32,657 nt of DNA from contig JAIOHM010000035.1 of NCBI GenBank assembly GCA_019912965.1, forward strand, positions 1 to 32,657, written 5' to 3'. The notes under the pieces were generated by a model, which was not told the origin of the DNA, made no database searches, and worked only from the letters and a program-made list of their open reading frames with translations. The position numbers were made by a program, and so were the translations under genes. This document shows, piece by piece, positions 1-7,770 of the stretch. Source of the DNA: Anaerolineae bacterium. GTDB lineage: Bacteria > Chloroflexota > Anaerolineae > Aggregatilineales > Phototrophicaceae. How positions within the stretch are numbered: the first letter of the stretch is position 1; every line of letters starts with the position of its first letter.

Positions 1-140
1 TGTTTGAGTTCATTGAGGTGTTCTACAATCGTCAGCGCTTGCACTCGTCTCTGGGCTACCGCAGCCCACTGACATTTGAAACCGCTCATTTATCCTGAGG
101 GTGTCTCTTATTCATCCTCCACCAAAACGGGTCAAGTCCA
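1..140 (+). mobile_element. Right end of an IS3-family insertion sequence
   Basis: The left window edge lies inside the element. A transposase C-terminus (3-98) is followed by about 40 bases of non-coding end. The probable outer boundary is the CA at 139-140, because IS3-family ends are TG...CA and the minus-strand sequence from 140 begins TGGACTTGACCC. At this point the reading frame of the adjacent DUF4145 gene loses its family similarity. The left end and any target-site duplication lie outside the window, so the exact boundary is inferred. Confidence 0.75.
3..98 (+). CDS. IS3-family transposase (OrfB), C-terminal fragment, partial
   Basis: Only the last 31 codons are visible, ending in TGA at 96-98. 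They contain [16 protein letters not shown], the highly conserved tail of the IS3-family OrfB integrase (DDE, rve superfamily), which cuts and joins the element's ends. The catalytic residues lie off the left edge. The fragment is open to the edge, so it is truncated by the window and not necessarily broken. The fit to the IS3/IS150-type C-terminus is strong, but the subgroup cannot be assigned. Confidence 0.85.
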   Translation, partial: FEFIEVFYNRQRLHSSLGYRSPLTFETAHLS

Positions 141-638
141 GTTTTTTGACTCTTGATTGGATGGGCAGCAAAATTACCAATCTGCCGTATAGAATCAATT
201 GCCTCAGCTATAGAGGAGGGCAATTCCCTACTAAGTAATTCTTCTATCTCGTTTGAAAGATCACTGTGTTTAACTTTTGCAACTTCTCTGAGTATATTTT
301 GCAAACACCTTCGACTTAATGCTGCAGAGGCTTTTGGGCTATCTACTAAAACAAGACAAGCTTCTTTATAATCTTGTGCAAATTCTCCCGGTACTTCAGG
401 CGGGCAAGGCGGCCTTGAACTGCTTCTTGGTCACACAAGAATTTCAGAACCCGGTTTTATCCTAGACTTTGTTTTTTTCATTTATTATGACCTCTTCAAG
501 ATTTGCCAGATGAAAAATGAACCGTCCGCAATCTGGACATTCACGCTTTAACATTACCCATTCAGCATCGCGATCTTTTCCATAGCTGTGTTGCTGGATC
601 TTATCGTGAAAAGCTACTCTGCAATGCGGGCATTTCAT
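141..638 (-). pseudogene. DUF4145-domain protein, broken by frameshift, stop and IS insertion
   Basis: An ATG at 638 opens a 58-codon frame containing a zinc-ribbon (CPHC near the start, ECPDCG about 30 residues later), as in DUF4145 proteins. It ends at TAG (462-464). The rest of the domain continues in another frame: PRSSSRPPCPPEVP, DYKEACLVL, SPKASAALSRRCLQ and IRQIGNFAAHP, all recognisable DUF4145 core motifs. The frame change falls near a run of seven A's (minus strand) at 472-478. An in-frame TGA at 431-433 sits where relatives usually carry an aromatic residue before PR. The C-terminus is replaced by IS3 end sequence from about 140. DUF4145 proteins are often linked to restriction and defence loci, but the function here is lost. 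The family call is confident; the order of the mutations is unknown. Confidence 0.8.
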
Positions 639-721
639 AGATGCTCAAATTCCTATTTAAGATAATGGCTCAATCTTATTACTTATGTATAACACGCTTT
701 TGAAAAAAAAAGCATCAATCG

Positions 722-760
722 CTAACAAAAACAGCGTCAAGCCTTCTGACCCAACGCTGT
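722..760 (-). terminator. Intrinsic terminator of the mqn operon
   Basis: On the minus strand a 7-bp stem (ACAGCGT / ACGCTGT, 754-760 with 731-737) with a 16-base loop is followed by TTTTGTT at 730-724. It lies about 40 bases past the mqnC stop. The long loop makes the stem weaker than usual. Confidence 0.6.
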
Positions 761-768
761 ATTTTAAC

Positions 769-796
769 TAACGTCTAGTGACTAACGACTAGCGAC
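769..796. repeat. Degenerate heptamer tandem repeat, four units
   Basis: Four consecutive 7-base units, TAACGTC, TAGTGAC, TAACGAC and TAGCGAC, fit the consensus TARYGWC. They lie between the mqnC stop and its terminator. They are too short and too varied for a CRISPR array and resemble the short heptameric repeats scattered in some bacterial genomes. Confidence 0.7.
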
Positions 797-800
797 TGAC

Positions 801-2036
801 CTAATCCAACAGCGTCAGTTCTGCCCAGTTGCCCTGCTTGGTCGCAGCTTCGGTGATGGCCTCGATGCTTTGCAGTTCGGCATCGGCTTCCGGCGTGCCG
901 AACTTCTTCAGCACATCATAATTGGTGTTGCGCTGCGCCGGGACAAAACCTGCTTCCCGAATCTGGCGGTGGATTTCGTTGGGCAGCATCACCGGGCTGA
1001 CCTTCGTGATCGCGCCCGCCGCACTGACCACATTTTCCTCGATCATGGTGCTGCCGAAATCGTCGCAGCCAAAGTGCAGCGCCATCTGCCCGACTTTCGC
1101 GCCCTGCGTCGGCCAACTGGCGCTGATGTGCGGGATGTTATCGAGGAAAATTCGGCTGATGGCGGTATGCCGCAGATATTCCGAACCCGTCGCTCCGTAC
1201 TCACTGGCAAAACGGCTCTTGCCAAGCGGTGTACCTTCGATCTGTACCGTCCACGAAATGAACGCATTGAAGCCGTTGCCGAAACGCTTAAGGCTGTCAT
1301 CCTGCTCATCGCGCAAACGGGCGAGGTGGTTCATGCGGTTGCGCAGTTCCTCGCGGAAACCGATCACCATTGTAGTCGTCGTAATCAGCCCAAGTTCATG
1401 AGCCACCTTCATCACGCCGAACCAATCATCCGTCATGATTTTCTTAGGGGTGACGCGCTTACGGATTTCATCATCCAGAATTTCACCACCGCCACCGGGC
1501 AGACCGGAAAGCCCAACCGCCTTGAGTTCGGTCAGGGTTTCTTTCCATGTCTTGCCGCCCATCTCGCTCATATACTGGATTTCGCTGGGCGAAAAGGCAT
1601 TGATCTCAATCGCCGGGAATGTGCGGTGAATCCAGCCCACAAGGTCAATGTAGTATTCATAGGGCAGATCAGGATTATGACCGCCCTGCATTAGAATACG
1701 GGTTGAGCCAAGCTGCAAGGCTTCCTCAATCTTCTTGCCCAGAATCAGCTTGCTGTTGACGTAACCTTTGCCGGAAGTATCGCCGGGCAGGGCATAGAAG
1801 TTGCAGAATTGGCAGTCCGTCACGCACACATTAGTGTAGTTGATGTTGCGGTCGATCAGATAAGTGACAACATCGCCGGGGACAAGCTGCTGACGGCGGG
1901 CATTAGCAGCCTCCGCCAGATCAAGCATATCGGCGTGCTGGTACAGCAGCATCCCTTCGTCATAGCTGATGCGTCCGCCCTGATGGACTTTCGCCAATAT
2001 CTGGTCAATTTGAGCTTGAATAGCCGTGTCGATCAT
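801..2036 (-). CDS. mqnC: Cyclic dehypoxanthinyl futalosine synthase (radical SAM)
   Basis: MqnC cyclises dehypoxanthine futalosine in the futalosine pathway to menaquinone, using S-adenosylmethionine and a 4Fe-4S cluster in the cytoplasm. The cluster motif CxxxCxxC is at residues 71, 75 and 78 (CVTDCQFCNF). The glycine-rich SGLPGGGGEI and the MQGGHNP and NAFSPSEI segments are typical of the MqnC/MqnE family. The product is 411 aa, slightly longer than many MqnC proteins because of a C-terminal tail after residue 380. The start follows the VOC gene by four bases (stop at 2041). MqnC rather than MqnE is assigned because the better MqnE match lies at the head of the same operon. This is the last gene of the operon; a terminator follows. 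Confidence 0.95.
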   Translation of the reverse strand: MIDTAIQAQIDQILAKVHQGGRISYDEGMLLYQHADMLDLAEAANARRQQLVPGDVVTYLIDRNINYTNVCVTDCQFCNFYALPGDTSGKGYVNSKLILGKKIEEALQLGSTRILMQGGHNPDLPYEYYIDLVGWIHRTFPAIEINAFSPSEIQYMSEMGGKTWKETLTELKAVGLSGLPGGGGEILDDEIRKRVTPKKIMTDDWFGVMKVAHELGLITTTTMVIGFREELRNRMNHLARLRDEQDDSLKRFGNGFNAFISWTVQIEGTPLGKSRFASEYGATGSEYLRHTAISRIFLDNIPHISASWPTQGAKVGQMALHFGCDDFGSTMIEENVVSAAGAITKVSPVMLPNEIHRQIREAGFVPAQRNTNYDVLKKFGTPEADAELQSIEAITEAATKQGNWAELTLLD

Positions 2037-2040
2037 AAGT

Positions 2041-2493
2041 TCAGTTCTCCGTTTTCTCTAACAGTTCGAGCATCACGCCCAGCGCAGGGGTGCTGTCATA
2101 ATAGGTATACATGCCGCCCGTAAAATGTCCCTGCTGGACGGCTTCGATTCCGTGCTGGCCTAAAAAGTGGGTTACACCATCCGTTCCCTTAATCCAGAAT
2201 GCGATATGGTGAACGCCTTCGCCTTTGGCATCCAAATGCTCCTGCCAAATGCTTGGGCTGCCGATGGGTTCGATCAATTCAATATCGACCTGTCCCATGT
2301 GGAAGAAAGCCAGTTTTGCTTTAGCCGGGGTTGGCTGACCGCGATAATTGGTCTTGGCCTTTTCGTAATCATCAGTGATGATGACAGGCGGCTTCTCCAT
2401 GCCCAAAATCTGACTGAAGCGGTCGATAGAAGCATCAATATCATGCACAACAATGGCGATCTGGGTCACAATCTGGCTGCCGATTCCATTCAT
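2041..2493 (-). CDS. VOC-superfamily (glyoxalase/methylmalonyl-CoA epimerase-like) protein
   Basis: A 150-aa protein with two beta-alpha-beta-beta-beta halves of the vicinal-oxygen-chelate fold: QIAIVVHDIDASIDRF at the start and VHHIAFWIKG opening the second half. The usual metal ligands are matched as Glu in the DIELIEP strand, His in VHHIAF and Glu in MLELLE. The first ligand, normally His before IAIVV, is Gln here. The start at 2493 is chosen because its ATG overlaps the upstream TGA (ATGA, 2490-2493), implying coupled translation; a start six codons earlier would lie inside the kinase gene. The best family resemblance is methylmalonyl-CoA epimerase or a glyoxalase. The substrate is unknown, but the operon suggests a role near menaquinone metabolism. 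Confidence 0.8.
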   Translation of the reverse strand: MNGIGSQIVTQIAIVVHDIDASIDRFSQILGMEKPPVIITDDYEKAKTNYRGQPTPAKAKLAFFHMGQVDIELIEPIGSPSIWQEHLDAKGEGVHHIAFWIKGTDGVTHFLGQHGIEAVQQGHFTGGMYTYYDSTPALGVMLELLEKTEN

Positions 2494-3524
2494 GAGAGCA
2501 GTTCCTCGCAATATAAATCTTCAAAAGCATTTATGACTTTTTCCAGCGAATGCCACCAGAACTTGGGCGGCGACCAACTATACCAAAAGATGGGCATCAA
2601 CAAGCCTTGAAAGGTGGCAAGGCGATAATCCAGCCAGCATTGATCCCATGTGTAACCCTGTATACCATGTTCCAACAGCCGTTCATGGTAATACTCGACC
2701 AGTGGTTTTTCGATTCGGCGTCGTAATTCTGGGTAAAACTCCAATGTGATGAGAAACGCAATGTCTGCCATCGGAATTTGAATCCGCCAGTCAGCGCAGT
2801 CGATCAGATATACCCGTCCTGCGTCGCGCGGCAGCATGTAATTTTGCGCGTGAGAGTCGCCGTGAATCAGCGTAATTTGTTGACGACTATTCAATCGTTC
2901 GGTCAGCATCGGCAAGGGCATAGAAGAAAGCACTTTTTCATATAGCTGCCGCCGCTTTGCCGAAAGCCGTTCGCCCATAAAATCCACAAAACGCGGAAAG
3001 GTTTCCTGCGTCCGCCGGAGGATAAATGCATCGTTGCCAATTTGCGCGTTCTGTTCCCCAATATCCCCACTCAGGCGGGAATGTTCCCACCAGAAAGCAT
3101 GGAATTCAGCGGCGGTTGCCATCATCCGCTCACATTCAGCGTGGGTTGGTGAGACAATCTCCGGCGCGGCATAATGCGTTTCGGAGATGTCTTGCAGCAG
3201 CAAAATCTGGGTATCCGATGGTGCATCGTACTGGGCGAGATAGCAGCGCAGCAGCGGGCCATCCGGCATCATCGGCGCAATTTCGCGGTGAAACAGCGAT
3301 TCGGTAGGCCGCCCACCCAATTTTAGGAACAGTTTACGCGGGGCATCGGCTGGAGCATCGGGCGAATAGCTTAGACTCAAATGGGCAGTGGTCGCGGCGC
3401 TGCGTTCGCTGGCGTCTGATTCCACCTGTAAGACTTCACCCTGTGACAAAATCCCGGCTGTATGCAAGGTATCAGTCAGCCATTCCGGTGTTGCCTGCAT
3501 AACACTGGTGATGAGATGGTTCAT
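2490..3524 (-). CDS. Kinase-fold phosphotransferase (EcKinase/APH-like), third paralogue
   Basis: A 344-aa phosphotransferase of the aminoglycoside-phosphotransferase/ecdysteroid-kinase-like clan. These enzymes phosphorylate small hydroxylated molecules with ATP. The catalytic loop reads LIHGDSHAQNYMLP (Brenner motif HGDxHxxN) and the metal-binding segment reads YLIDCADWRI; its two paralogues have IDWEAWH and VDWEAYD, so this copy differs after the Asp. The C-terminus AFEDLYCEELL is shared with both neighbours. The start ATG overlaps the stop of the second paralogue (3521-3524), and the stop overlaps the VOC start, so the genes look translationally coupled. The substrate is unknown. Confidence 0.85.
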   Translation of the reverse strand: MNHLITSVMQATPEWLTDTLHTAGILSQGEVLQVESDASERSAATTAHLSLSYSPDAPADAPRKLFLKLGGRPTESLFHREIAPMMPDGPLLRCYLAQYDAPSDTQILLLQDISETHYAAPEIVSPTHAECERMMATAAEFHAFWWEHSRLSGDIGEQNAQIGNDAFILRRTQETFPRFVDFMGERLSAKRRQLYEKVLSSMPLPMLTERLNSRQQITLIHGDSHAQNYMLPRDAGRVYLIDCADWRIQIPMADIAFLITLEFYPELRRRIEKPLVEYYHERLLEHGIQGYTWDQCWLDYRLATFQGLLMPIFWYSWSPPKFWWHSLEKVINAFEDLYCEELLS

Positions 3525-4576
3525 GAGAGTAGCGCCTCGCAGCCTAAATCTTCAAAGGCGCACAACACTCGTTCCAAACGCGGCCACCATAATTCCGCCC
3601 AAAAATCGCTGTCCTGTTTTTCATGCCACCAAACTATCGGCATAAACAGCAGCCGGATGACCGAATAGCGATAGTCATCCCAGCAAACCGCCCAATCATA
3701 CCTTTTCACACCATTAGCTATAAGCTGTTCATGATAGCGCCTGACCAAACGCATTTCATCCCGCGCGCGGTGCGCTGGAAACCAGAACAGCGTCATCAGA
3801 TAGGCCAGATCGGATATGCCAACATCAACATCATAGGCTTCCCAATCGACCAAACAAGCTGTGCCTTCCGCTGGATACAGAAAATTCCATGCATGGGCAT
3901 CGCCATGAACCAGCGTCAAAGCACTGCGGCTGGCGAGTCGCATGGTCAGTTTGGATTTGTTCGCCAGCACACGCTCGAAAATCCCACGGCGTTCTGCCCA
4001 AAGCGCATCCCCCAAAAAGTCGGCAAATGCCGGATAATGCTGCTCAACGCCAAAGAATATAGACTTTTCCTCCGGCGGCGTCCCAAGCTCCTGACCCAGC
4101 TTGGGACTATCCCACCAATAAGCGTGCAGCATCGCAAGTGCATCCACCGCTTGCTCTGATTGTCGCTGATTGGGCGGCAGCGGATGAGGGATGGTGACAT
4201 ATGTTTCGCTTAAATCATCCAGGAGCAGGTGAAATCCAGCAGTTGAATGGGCAGCACTATAACAGCGGGGCAGCGGCAAACGGGCGAAATCTGCGACTGG
4301 AACAATCCCATAAAATTCGCTCTCGCGCCGTCCACGTTCCGGGTGCTGCTGATGGTTTTCTGCTTCTGCCAATTTTAGGAATAAGCGCGGTGGGGCATCT
4401 GATGGGGCATCATCGGAATAAGACAGTTTCAGCCGGGATACCACCGAACCGAATGGGCGTGATGTATGCTGGTCTACCGATACGACCTGACCCTGCGGCA
4501 GCACGTTTGCCCGCCGCAGGGTTTCTGTCAGCCATTCTGGTGTGACCTGTGTTGTATCGGTAATGACGGTACTCAT
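3521..4576 (-). CDS. Kinase-fold phosphotransferase (EcKinase/APH-like), second paralogue
   Basis: A 351-aa paralogue of its two neighbours. The N-terminus has the shared TPEWLTETLRRA segment. The catalytic loop LVHGDAHAWNFLYP and the metal-binding CLVDWEAYDVD are both intact, followed by ISDLAYLM. The C-terminus AFEDLGCEALL matches the other copies, and the DNA around the stop codons of the copies is also visibly similar, which supports tandem duplication. The start lies seven bases after the first paralogue's stop; the end overlaps the next gene by four bases. Members of this clan are usually cytoplasmic ATP-dependent small-molecule kinases. Antibiotic resistance is less likely than a metabolic role, given the menaquinone context. 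Confidence 0.85.
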   Translation of the reverse strand: MSTVITDTTQVTPEWLTETLRRANVLPQGQVVSVDQHTSRPFGSVVSRLKLSYSDDAPSDAPPRLFLKLAEAENHQQHPERGRRESEFYGIVPVADFARLPLPRCYSAAHSTAGFHLLLDDLSETYVTIPHPLPPNQRQSEQAVDALAMLHAYWWDSPKLGQELGTPPEEKSIFFGVEQHYPAFADFLGDALWAERRGIFERVLANKSKLTMRLASRSALTLVHGDAHAWNFLYPAEGTACLVDWEAYDVDVGISDLAYLMTLFWFPAHRARDEMRLVRRYHEQLIANGVKRYDWAVCWDDYRYSVIRLLFMPIVWWHEKQDSDFWAELWWPRLERVLCAFEDLGCEALLS

Positions 4577-4583
4577 GGCTATT

Positions 4584-5606
4584 TCAAATCAACTCCGCGC
4601 AATCCAAATCTTCAAACGTGCTCAGACTGCATTCCAGGGTTGTCCACCAGATATTGGGCGATAAATGTTTATGCCAGGAAATCGGCCAGAGTACATGATA
4701 AACAGCCGCCATCCGGTAATCCAGCCAGCACTGTTCCCAACTATAGTCCTGTACATCCCGTTCCAGCAGACGTTGATGGTACCGATGAATAAGGTGCTGT
4801 TCGTGCTGCTGGCGATAGGCCGGGAAGCATTCTGCCCCAATGGTGTAGGCTAAATCAGTGATACCGATGTTGATGTGCCATGCTTCCCAATCAATTACAT
4901 AAGCCGGATCAGTCGCCGGATTATGGGGATACATGAAGTTCCACCAATGGGCGTCGCCGTGTGTTAAAGTGATTTGCTTCCCACTTCGTATCCGTTCATA
5001 CCATGCGGGTAAAGGCATCGCCGCCAGTACACGTTCATAAAGGGTGCGGCGATGGGTTGGCAAACGGTCGCCTAAATAATCGACAAAAGCTGCAAAGTGC
5101 GTCTGAGCTTCCCGAAGCAAACGTCCCGGCGCATCCTCAACAACTGCGCCGATATCCGTTTTGAGGCGCGGATGCTCCCACCAATGTGCATGAATATCGG
5201 CTAGGGTATCGGCTACTTGCTCAGCGTATATGCCCTGTGCAGGCAGCAGTTCCGGTGGATCGAAATGCGTCGGGGAAATATCCGCAAAGAGTTGATGTGA
5301 ACGCCCGGTTTCGACGTCGTACTGTACGTCATAACACTTGAGCAGGCTGGCAACATTTCCCATCTCTGAAGCCATATCACGGTAGAAGCGGCCTTCAATC
5401 AAGCGGCTGAATTTAAAGACCATCTGATCTGGCTTCAGGCCGTCTGCATCCGCCGAATAGCGCAATTGTAGCGGCACAATCGCGCCGCCTTTGCGGGATA
5501 CCTCGACCGACTCCACACGCCCAGCGGTTAAGGCTTCTGATTGTCGCAGCGTGTTGGTCAACCATTCGGGCGTGATGTGCTCAAGTTGGGTAATGACGCT
5601 GTTCAT
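4584..5606 (-). CDS. Kinase-fold phosphotransferase (EcKinase/APH-like), first paralogue
   Basis: A 340-aa member of the same family and the first of the triplet. It begins exactly at the base after the mqnA stop (5607-5609), so it is almost certainly cotranscribed with mqnA. It carries TPEWLTNTLRQSEAL near the N-terminus, the catalytic loop LTHGDAHWWNFMYP, the metal-binding YVIDWEAWHIN, then ITDLAYTI and the C-terminal TFEDLDCAEL. All catalytic features expected for ATP-dependent phosphotransfer are present. The substrate cannot be read from sequence. Three diverged, intact copies in a row suggest related but distinct substrates or hetero-oligomers rather than a recent neutral duplication. 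Confidence 0.85.
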   Translation of the reverse strand: MNSVITQLEHITPEWLTNTLRQSEALTAGRVESVEVSRKGGAIVPLQLRYSADADGLKPDQMVFKFSRLIEGRFYRDMASEMGNVASLLKCYDVQYDVETGRSHQLFADISPTHFDPPELLPAQGIYAEQVADTLADIHAHWWEHPRLKTDIGAVVEDAPGRLLREAQTHFAAFVDYLGDRLPTHRRTLYERVLAAMPLPAWYERIRSGKQITLTHGDAHWWNFMYPHNPATDPAYVIDWEAWHINIGITDLAYTIGAECFPAYRQQHEQHLIHRYHQRLLERDVQDYSWEQCWLDYRMAAVYHVLWPISWHKHLSPNIWWTTLECSLSTFEDLDCAELI

Positions 5607-6467
5607 CTAAACTACTTTTTCGCTTTCGCCCCAGAATTCCAGGGTTGACCAGTCAAAATCGTCCAATGCCAGTTCGAGAAACAATTTTAATCCTGACAGA
5701 TCATCTTCTGTTAAGTGATAGCGCAAATCACGCAGGTAACGGCGGCAGACTCCAACAGGTAGCGCCAGCCGTGCGGCATAAGTCTGTGCCAGCGCATCCC
5801 GCGAGCCTTCCAGCAAACCACGTTCAGTAGAGGCATACAGCGCATCAAATACACCTGCATCAGCAAGTGCCTCTGCCCGGTCTTTACGCGCTGCCCAAAC
5901 CGCGAAGGTAAAGGGAAGTCCGGTCATCTTCAGCCATTCGTCGCCCAGATCGTAGATATACGGCAAGTTCCAGCCGCTTGGGTTGCTCAATGCGCGATGA
6001 TGTGTACCCTCGACCAATGCGTCGTCGCCAATGACTAATGCGCCCTGATGTTCCGCCAGCATACTTGGCAGATGCTGTTTGGTCACTATGAAATTCGGCT
6101 CAATCTGGTAACGTTCGCCGCACAGCACTTTGAGCAACGCGACGCTGGTCGCCGAATGATCGGTCAGCGCAATCGACTGCCCATCCAGATCGCGCATATC
6201 AGATGCCCACGAGAACAACAGCACCGTCCGCACTGCACCCAGACTGGCGATGCTCAAACCCGGCAGAATAACGACATCATCTGCATTCCGCGCCGCTTCG
6301 ATGGCCGAAATCGGCGCGAGGTCGATCTCGCCTGCCATCAGCCCCCGGTTCATCTGCGAAGGGACGCCGCGTTCAAAATGCACATCCACGTCTTGCAACC
6401 GTTCCGCCAGATCGTAATGAAATGGCATGGTGTTGAGATAGTCAATTAATCCGATGTTTAGGGTCAT
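5607..6467 (-). CDS. mqnA: Chorismate dehydratase
   Basis: MqnA removes water from chorismate to give 3-[(1-carboxyvinyl)oxy]benzoate, the first committed step of the futalosine pathway. The 286-aa protein has the family's periplasmic-binding-protein-like fold. Visible marks are IGLIDYLNTMPF at the N-terminus, the GLMAGEIDLAPISAIEAA segment, LTDHSATSVALLKVL, and LVIGDDAL near the middle. Length fits the family. It follows the small membrane-protein gene after 71 bases, the largest gap inside the operon, which contains an A-rich heptamer-like stretch (6468-6500). The downstream phosphotransferase starts with no gap. MqnD, which resembles MqnA in fold, is less likely because MqnA-type N-terminal motifs are clear. 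Confidence 0.92.
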   Translation of the reverse strand: MTLNIGLIDYLNTMPFHYDLAERLQDVDVHFERGVPSQMNRGLMAGEIDLAPISAIEAARNADDVVILPGLSIASLGAVRTVLLFSWASDMRDLDGQSIALTDHSATSVALLKVLCGERYQIEPNFIVTKQHLPSMLAEHQGALVIGDDALVEGTHHRALSNPSGWNLPYIYDLGDEWLKMTGLPFTFAVWAARKDRAEALADAGVFDALYASTERGLLEGSRDALAQTYAARLALPVGVCRRYLRDLRYHLTEDDLSGLKLFLELALDDFDWSTLEFWGESEKVV

Positions 6468-6500
6468 GGTTTTCAGCTTTCAGTTATCGGTTTTTAGTTC
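6468..6500. repeat. Degenerate heptamer repeat upstream of mqnA
   Basis: On the minus strand the sequence runs in about seven-base steps (GAACTAA, AAACCGA, TAACTGA, AAGCTGA) directly before the mqnA ATG. It occupies the place of a ribosome binding site and no strong Shine-Dalgarno sequence is seen. Confidence 0.45.
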
Positions 6501-6538
6501 AATACAGCCAGAAACAAAATGTTCTCTCTAACCTTTAA

Positions 6539-6835
6539 CTATCCAAATACCTTCACCATAATGACGACCACCACCACCAGCGGAATCAGTCCGGCAGTCA
6601 TCAATGCCACGATTTGCAGCGGACGCACGAACAGATTGCGCCAGTTGACATCATCTACTCCGCCGTCATTGATCTGCCAGATATTTTGTTCGCCCATATG
6701 GATTTTGACGCCCAGCAGTTTGCCGAGCAGTTTTCGCAGCAAAGGATCAACGATGCGCCAATAAACGCCCATCCAGAAAACACCGATGACCAGCATCAGC
6801 GCGGCTGCAATTAGAAGTGTTCCACTGTCTTTCAT
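6539..6835 (-). CDS. Small membrane protein of unknown function
   Basis: A 98-aa protein not assigned to a family. Hydrophobic segments lie near residues 6-24 (LLIAAALMLVIGVFWMGV) and at the C-terminus (GLIPLVVVVVIMVKVFG), so it is probably a two-pass inner-membrane protein with a basic linker (DPLLRKLLGKLLG) and an acidic central loop. The ATG at 6835 is chosen; it lies four bases after the previous stop. An ATG at 6862 would overlap the upstream gene by 23 bases. An AGGAG lies 14 bases before the chosen ATG, which is rather far. It sits between the uncharacterised 297-aa gene and mqnA in the menaquinone operon, so a membrane partner role is possible but unproven. Confidence 0.65.
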   Translation of the reverse strand: MKDSGTLLIAAALMLVIGVFWMGVYWRIVDPLLRKLLGKLLGVKIHMGEQNIWQINDGGVDDVNWRNLFVRPLQIVALMTAGLIPLVVVVVIMVKVFG

Positions 6836-6839
6836 AGGT

Positions 6840-7733
6840 TTATGCTGATCTCCTGATTGCAACGGTCATTAATTGGCGAGATATAAGTCGATAGTGCAGC
6901 TTTAAGAAGGTCAATCCCCACAGCGTCAACACATGGTTAGCGCGCACATCACCTGATCCGGTTTCGTAAACGTGGATGTGTTCTCGCAGCGGACGCACAT
7001 ATCGGGCATAAATTTGCTTGGCTGAACGATGCACCGTGAAGTAAAAACCGGGATCGCCAAATTGATGGCCTGAAGAAATCACACTGAACGAGCCATCTTT
7101 ATGCACTTCTGGTTTCATGATGACAATCCCATTCCCATTGGGAAGTGGAAAGACCACTTTGATGCACATGCTGGCACAACCGGGAATGCGACACACCGAA
7201 TAACTGCCTGCATACAACACATTATCACTGCCGATTAACTCGCGTAGCCAAGCGGTGTAACGTACCTCACCGGAAAGCGGATCAACTAGTTGGATAATTT
7301 CGCTGGTGATTCCCCGACTGGTATCTAACCCCGATAATGGCACATTCAACTGCTGTAAGCGCCTGCTAAACAACGCTGCTAGAAGTCCGCCGAATGGACG
7401 AAACACACCCGACCACTGTGACCACGCGTCAAGATCGTAATCCGCCGTATTTTCATAAAACTGCCGCACACCAGTTTGGATGTTATTTGAGTTGGTTGGT
7501 GTCAATGAGGCAAAATTCTGAATCAGGCCTGTGTGCGGATTTGAACTTAGGAGTTCAAGGCCCTGTTCCTGAGCCAGTTCCCCAAAATAGTGCTTGCCAA
7601 TGCCCCTTGTTTTACCAATAGGCCCGTCCAGCCACGAATCGTGCTCAAGATCAACCAGACGCCCGGTCAGGCAGACCCATTGCTGGGTAACCCAATCGGT
7701 TAGATATCCTCGTTTTTCGCCCAACCAGAACAT
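6840..7733 (-). CDS. Uncharacterised protein in the menaquinone operon
   Basis: A 297-aa protein I do not recognise. It has no signal peptide or clear membrane helix at the start (MFWLGEKRGYLTDWV). Notable segments are FYENTADYDLDAWSQWSG near residue 90, a region with three cysteines (VCRIPGCASMC, about residues 180-190) followed by IKVVFPLPNGNGIVI, then SSGHQFGDPGFYF and an LHYRLISRQ tail. The aromatic-rich start is intact. The start at 7733 has a GAGG six bases upstream. It lies 37 bases after mqnE and four bases before the membrane-protein gene, so cotranscription is very likely. The pattern of conserved-looking blocks suggests an enzyme or lipid-binding protein, but no function can be stated. 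Confidence 0.75.
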   Translation of the reverse strand: MFWLGEKRGYLTDWVTQQWVCLTGRLVDLEHDSWLDGPIGKTRGIGKHYFGELAQEQGLELLSSNPHTGLIQNFASLTPTNSNNIQTGVRQFYENTADYDLDAWSQWSGVFRPFGGLLAALFSRRLQQLNVPLSGLDTSRGITSEIIQLVDPLSGEVRYTAWLRELIGSDNVLYAGSYSVCRIPGCASMCIKVVFPLPNGNGIVIMKPEVHKDGSFSVISSGHQFGDPGFYFTVHRSAKQIYARYVRPLREHIHVYETGSGDVRANHVLTLWGLTFLKLHYRLISRQLMTVAIRRSA

Positions 7734-7770
7734 GATGCACCTCGCTGAAATGACCTTTATTTGTCACTTC

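Noticed and set aside
769..796. Possible CRISPR-like array
   Set aside because: Units of seven bases are contiguous without spacers and no cas genes are nearby.
870..1694. A 274-codon plus-strand frame opposite mqnC
   Set aside because: It is antisense to a gene with full radical SAM motifs and its translation has no recognisable domains.
3623..4159. A 178-codon plus-strand frame opposite the second phosphotransferase
   Set aside because: It is a shadow of a gene whose catalytic motifs are clear.
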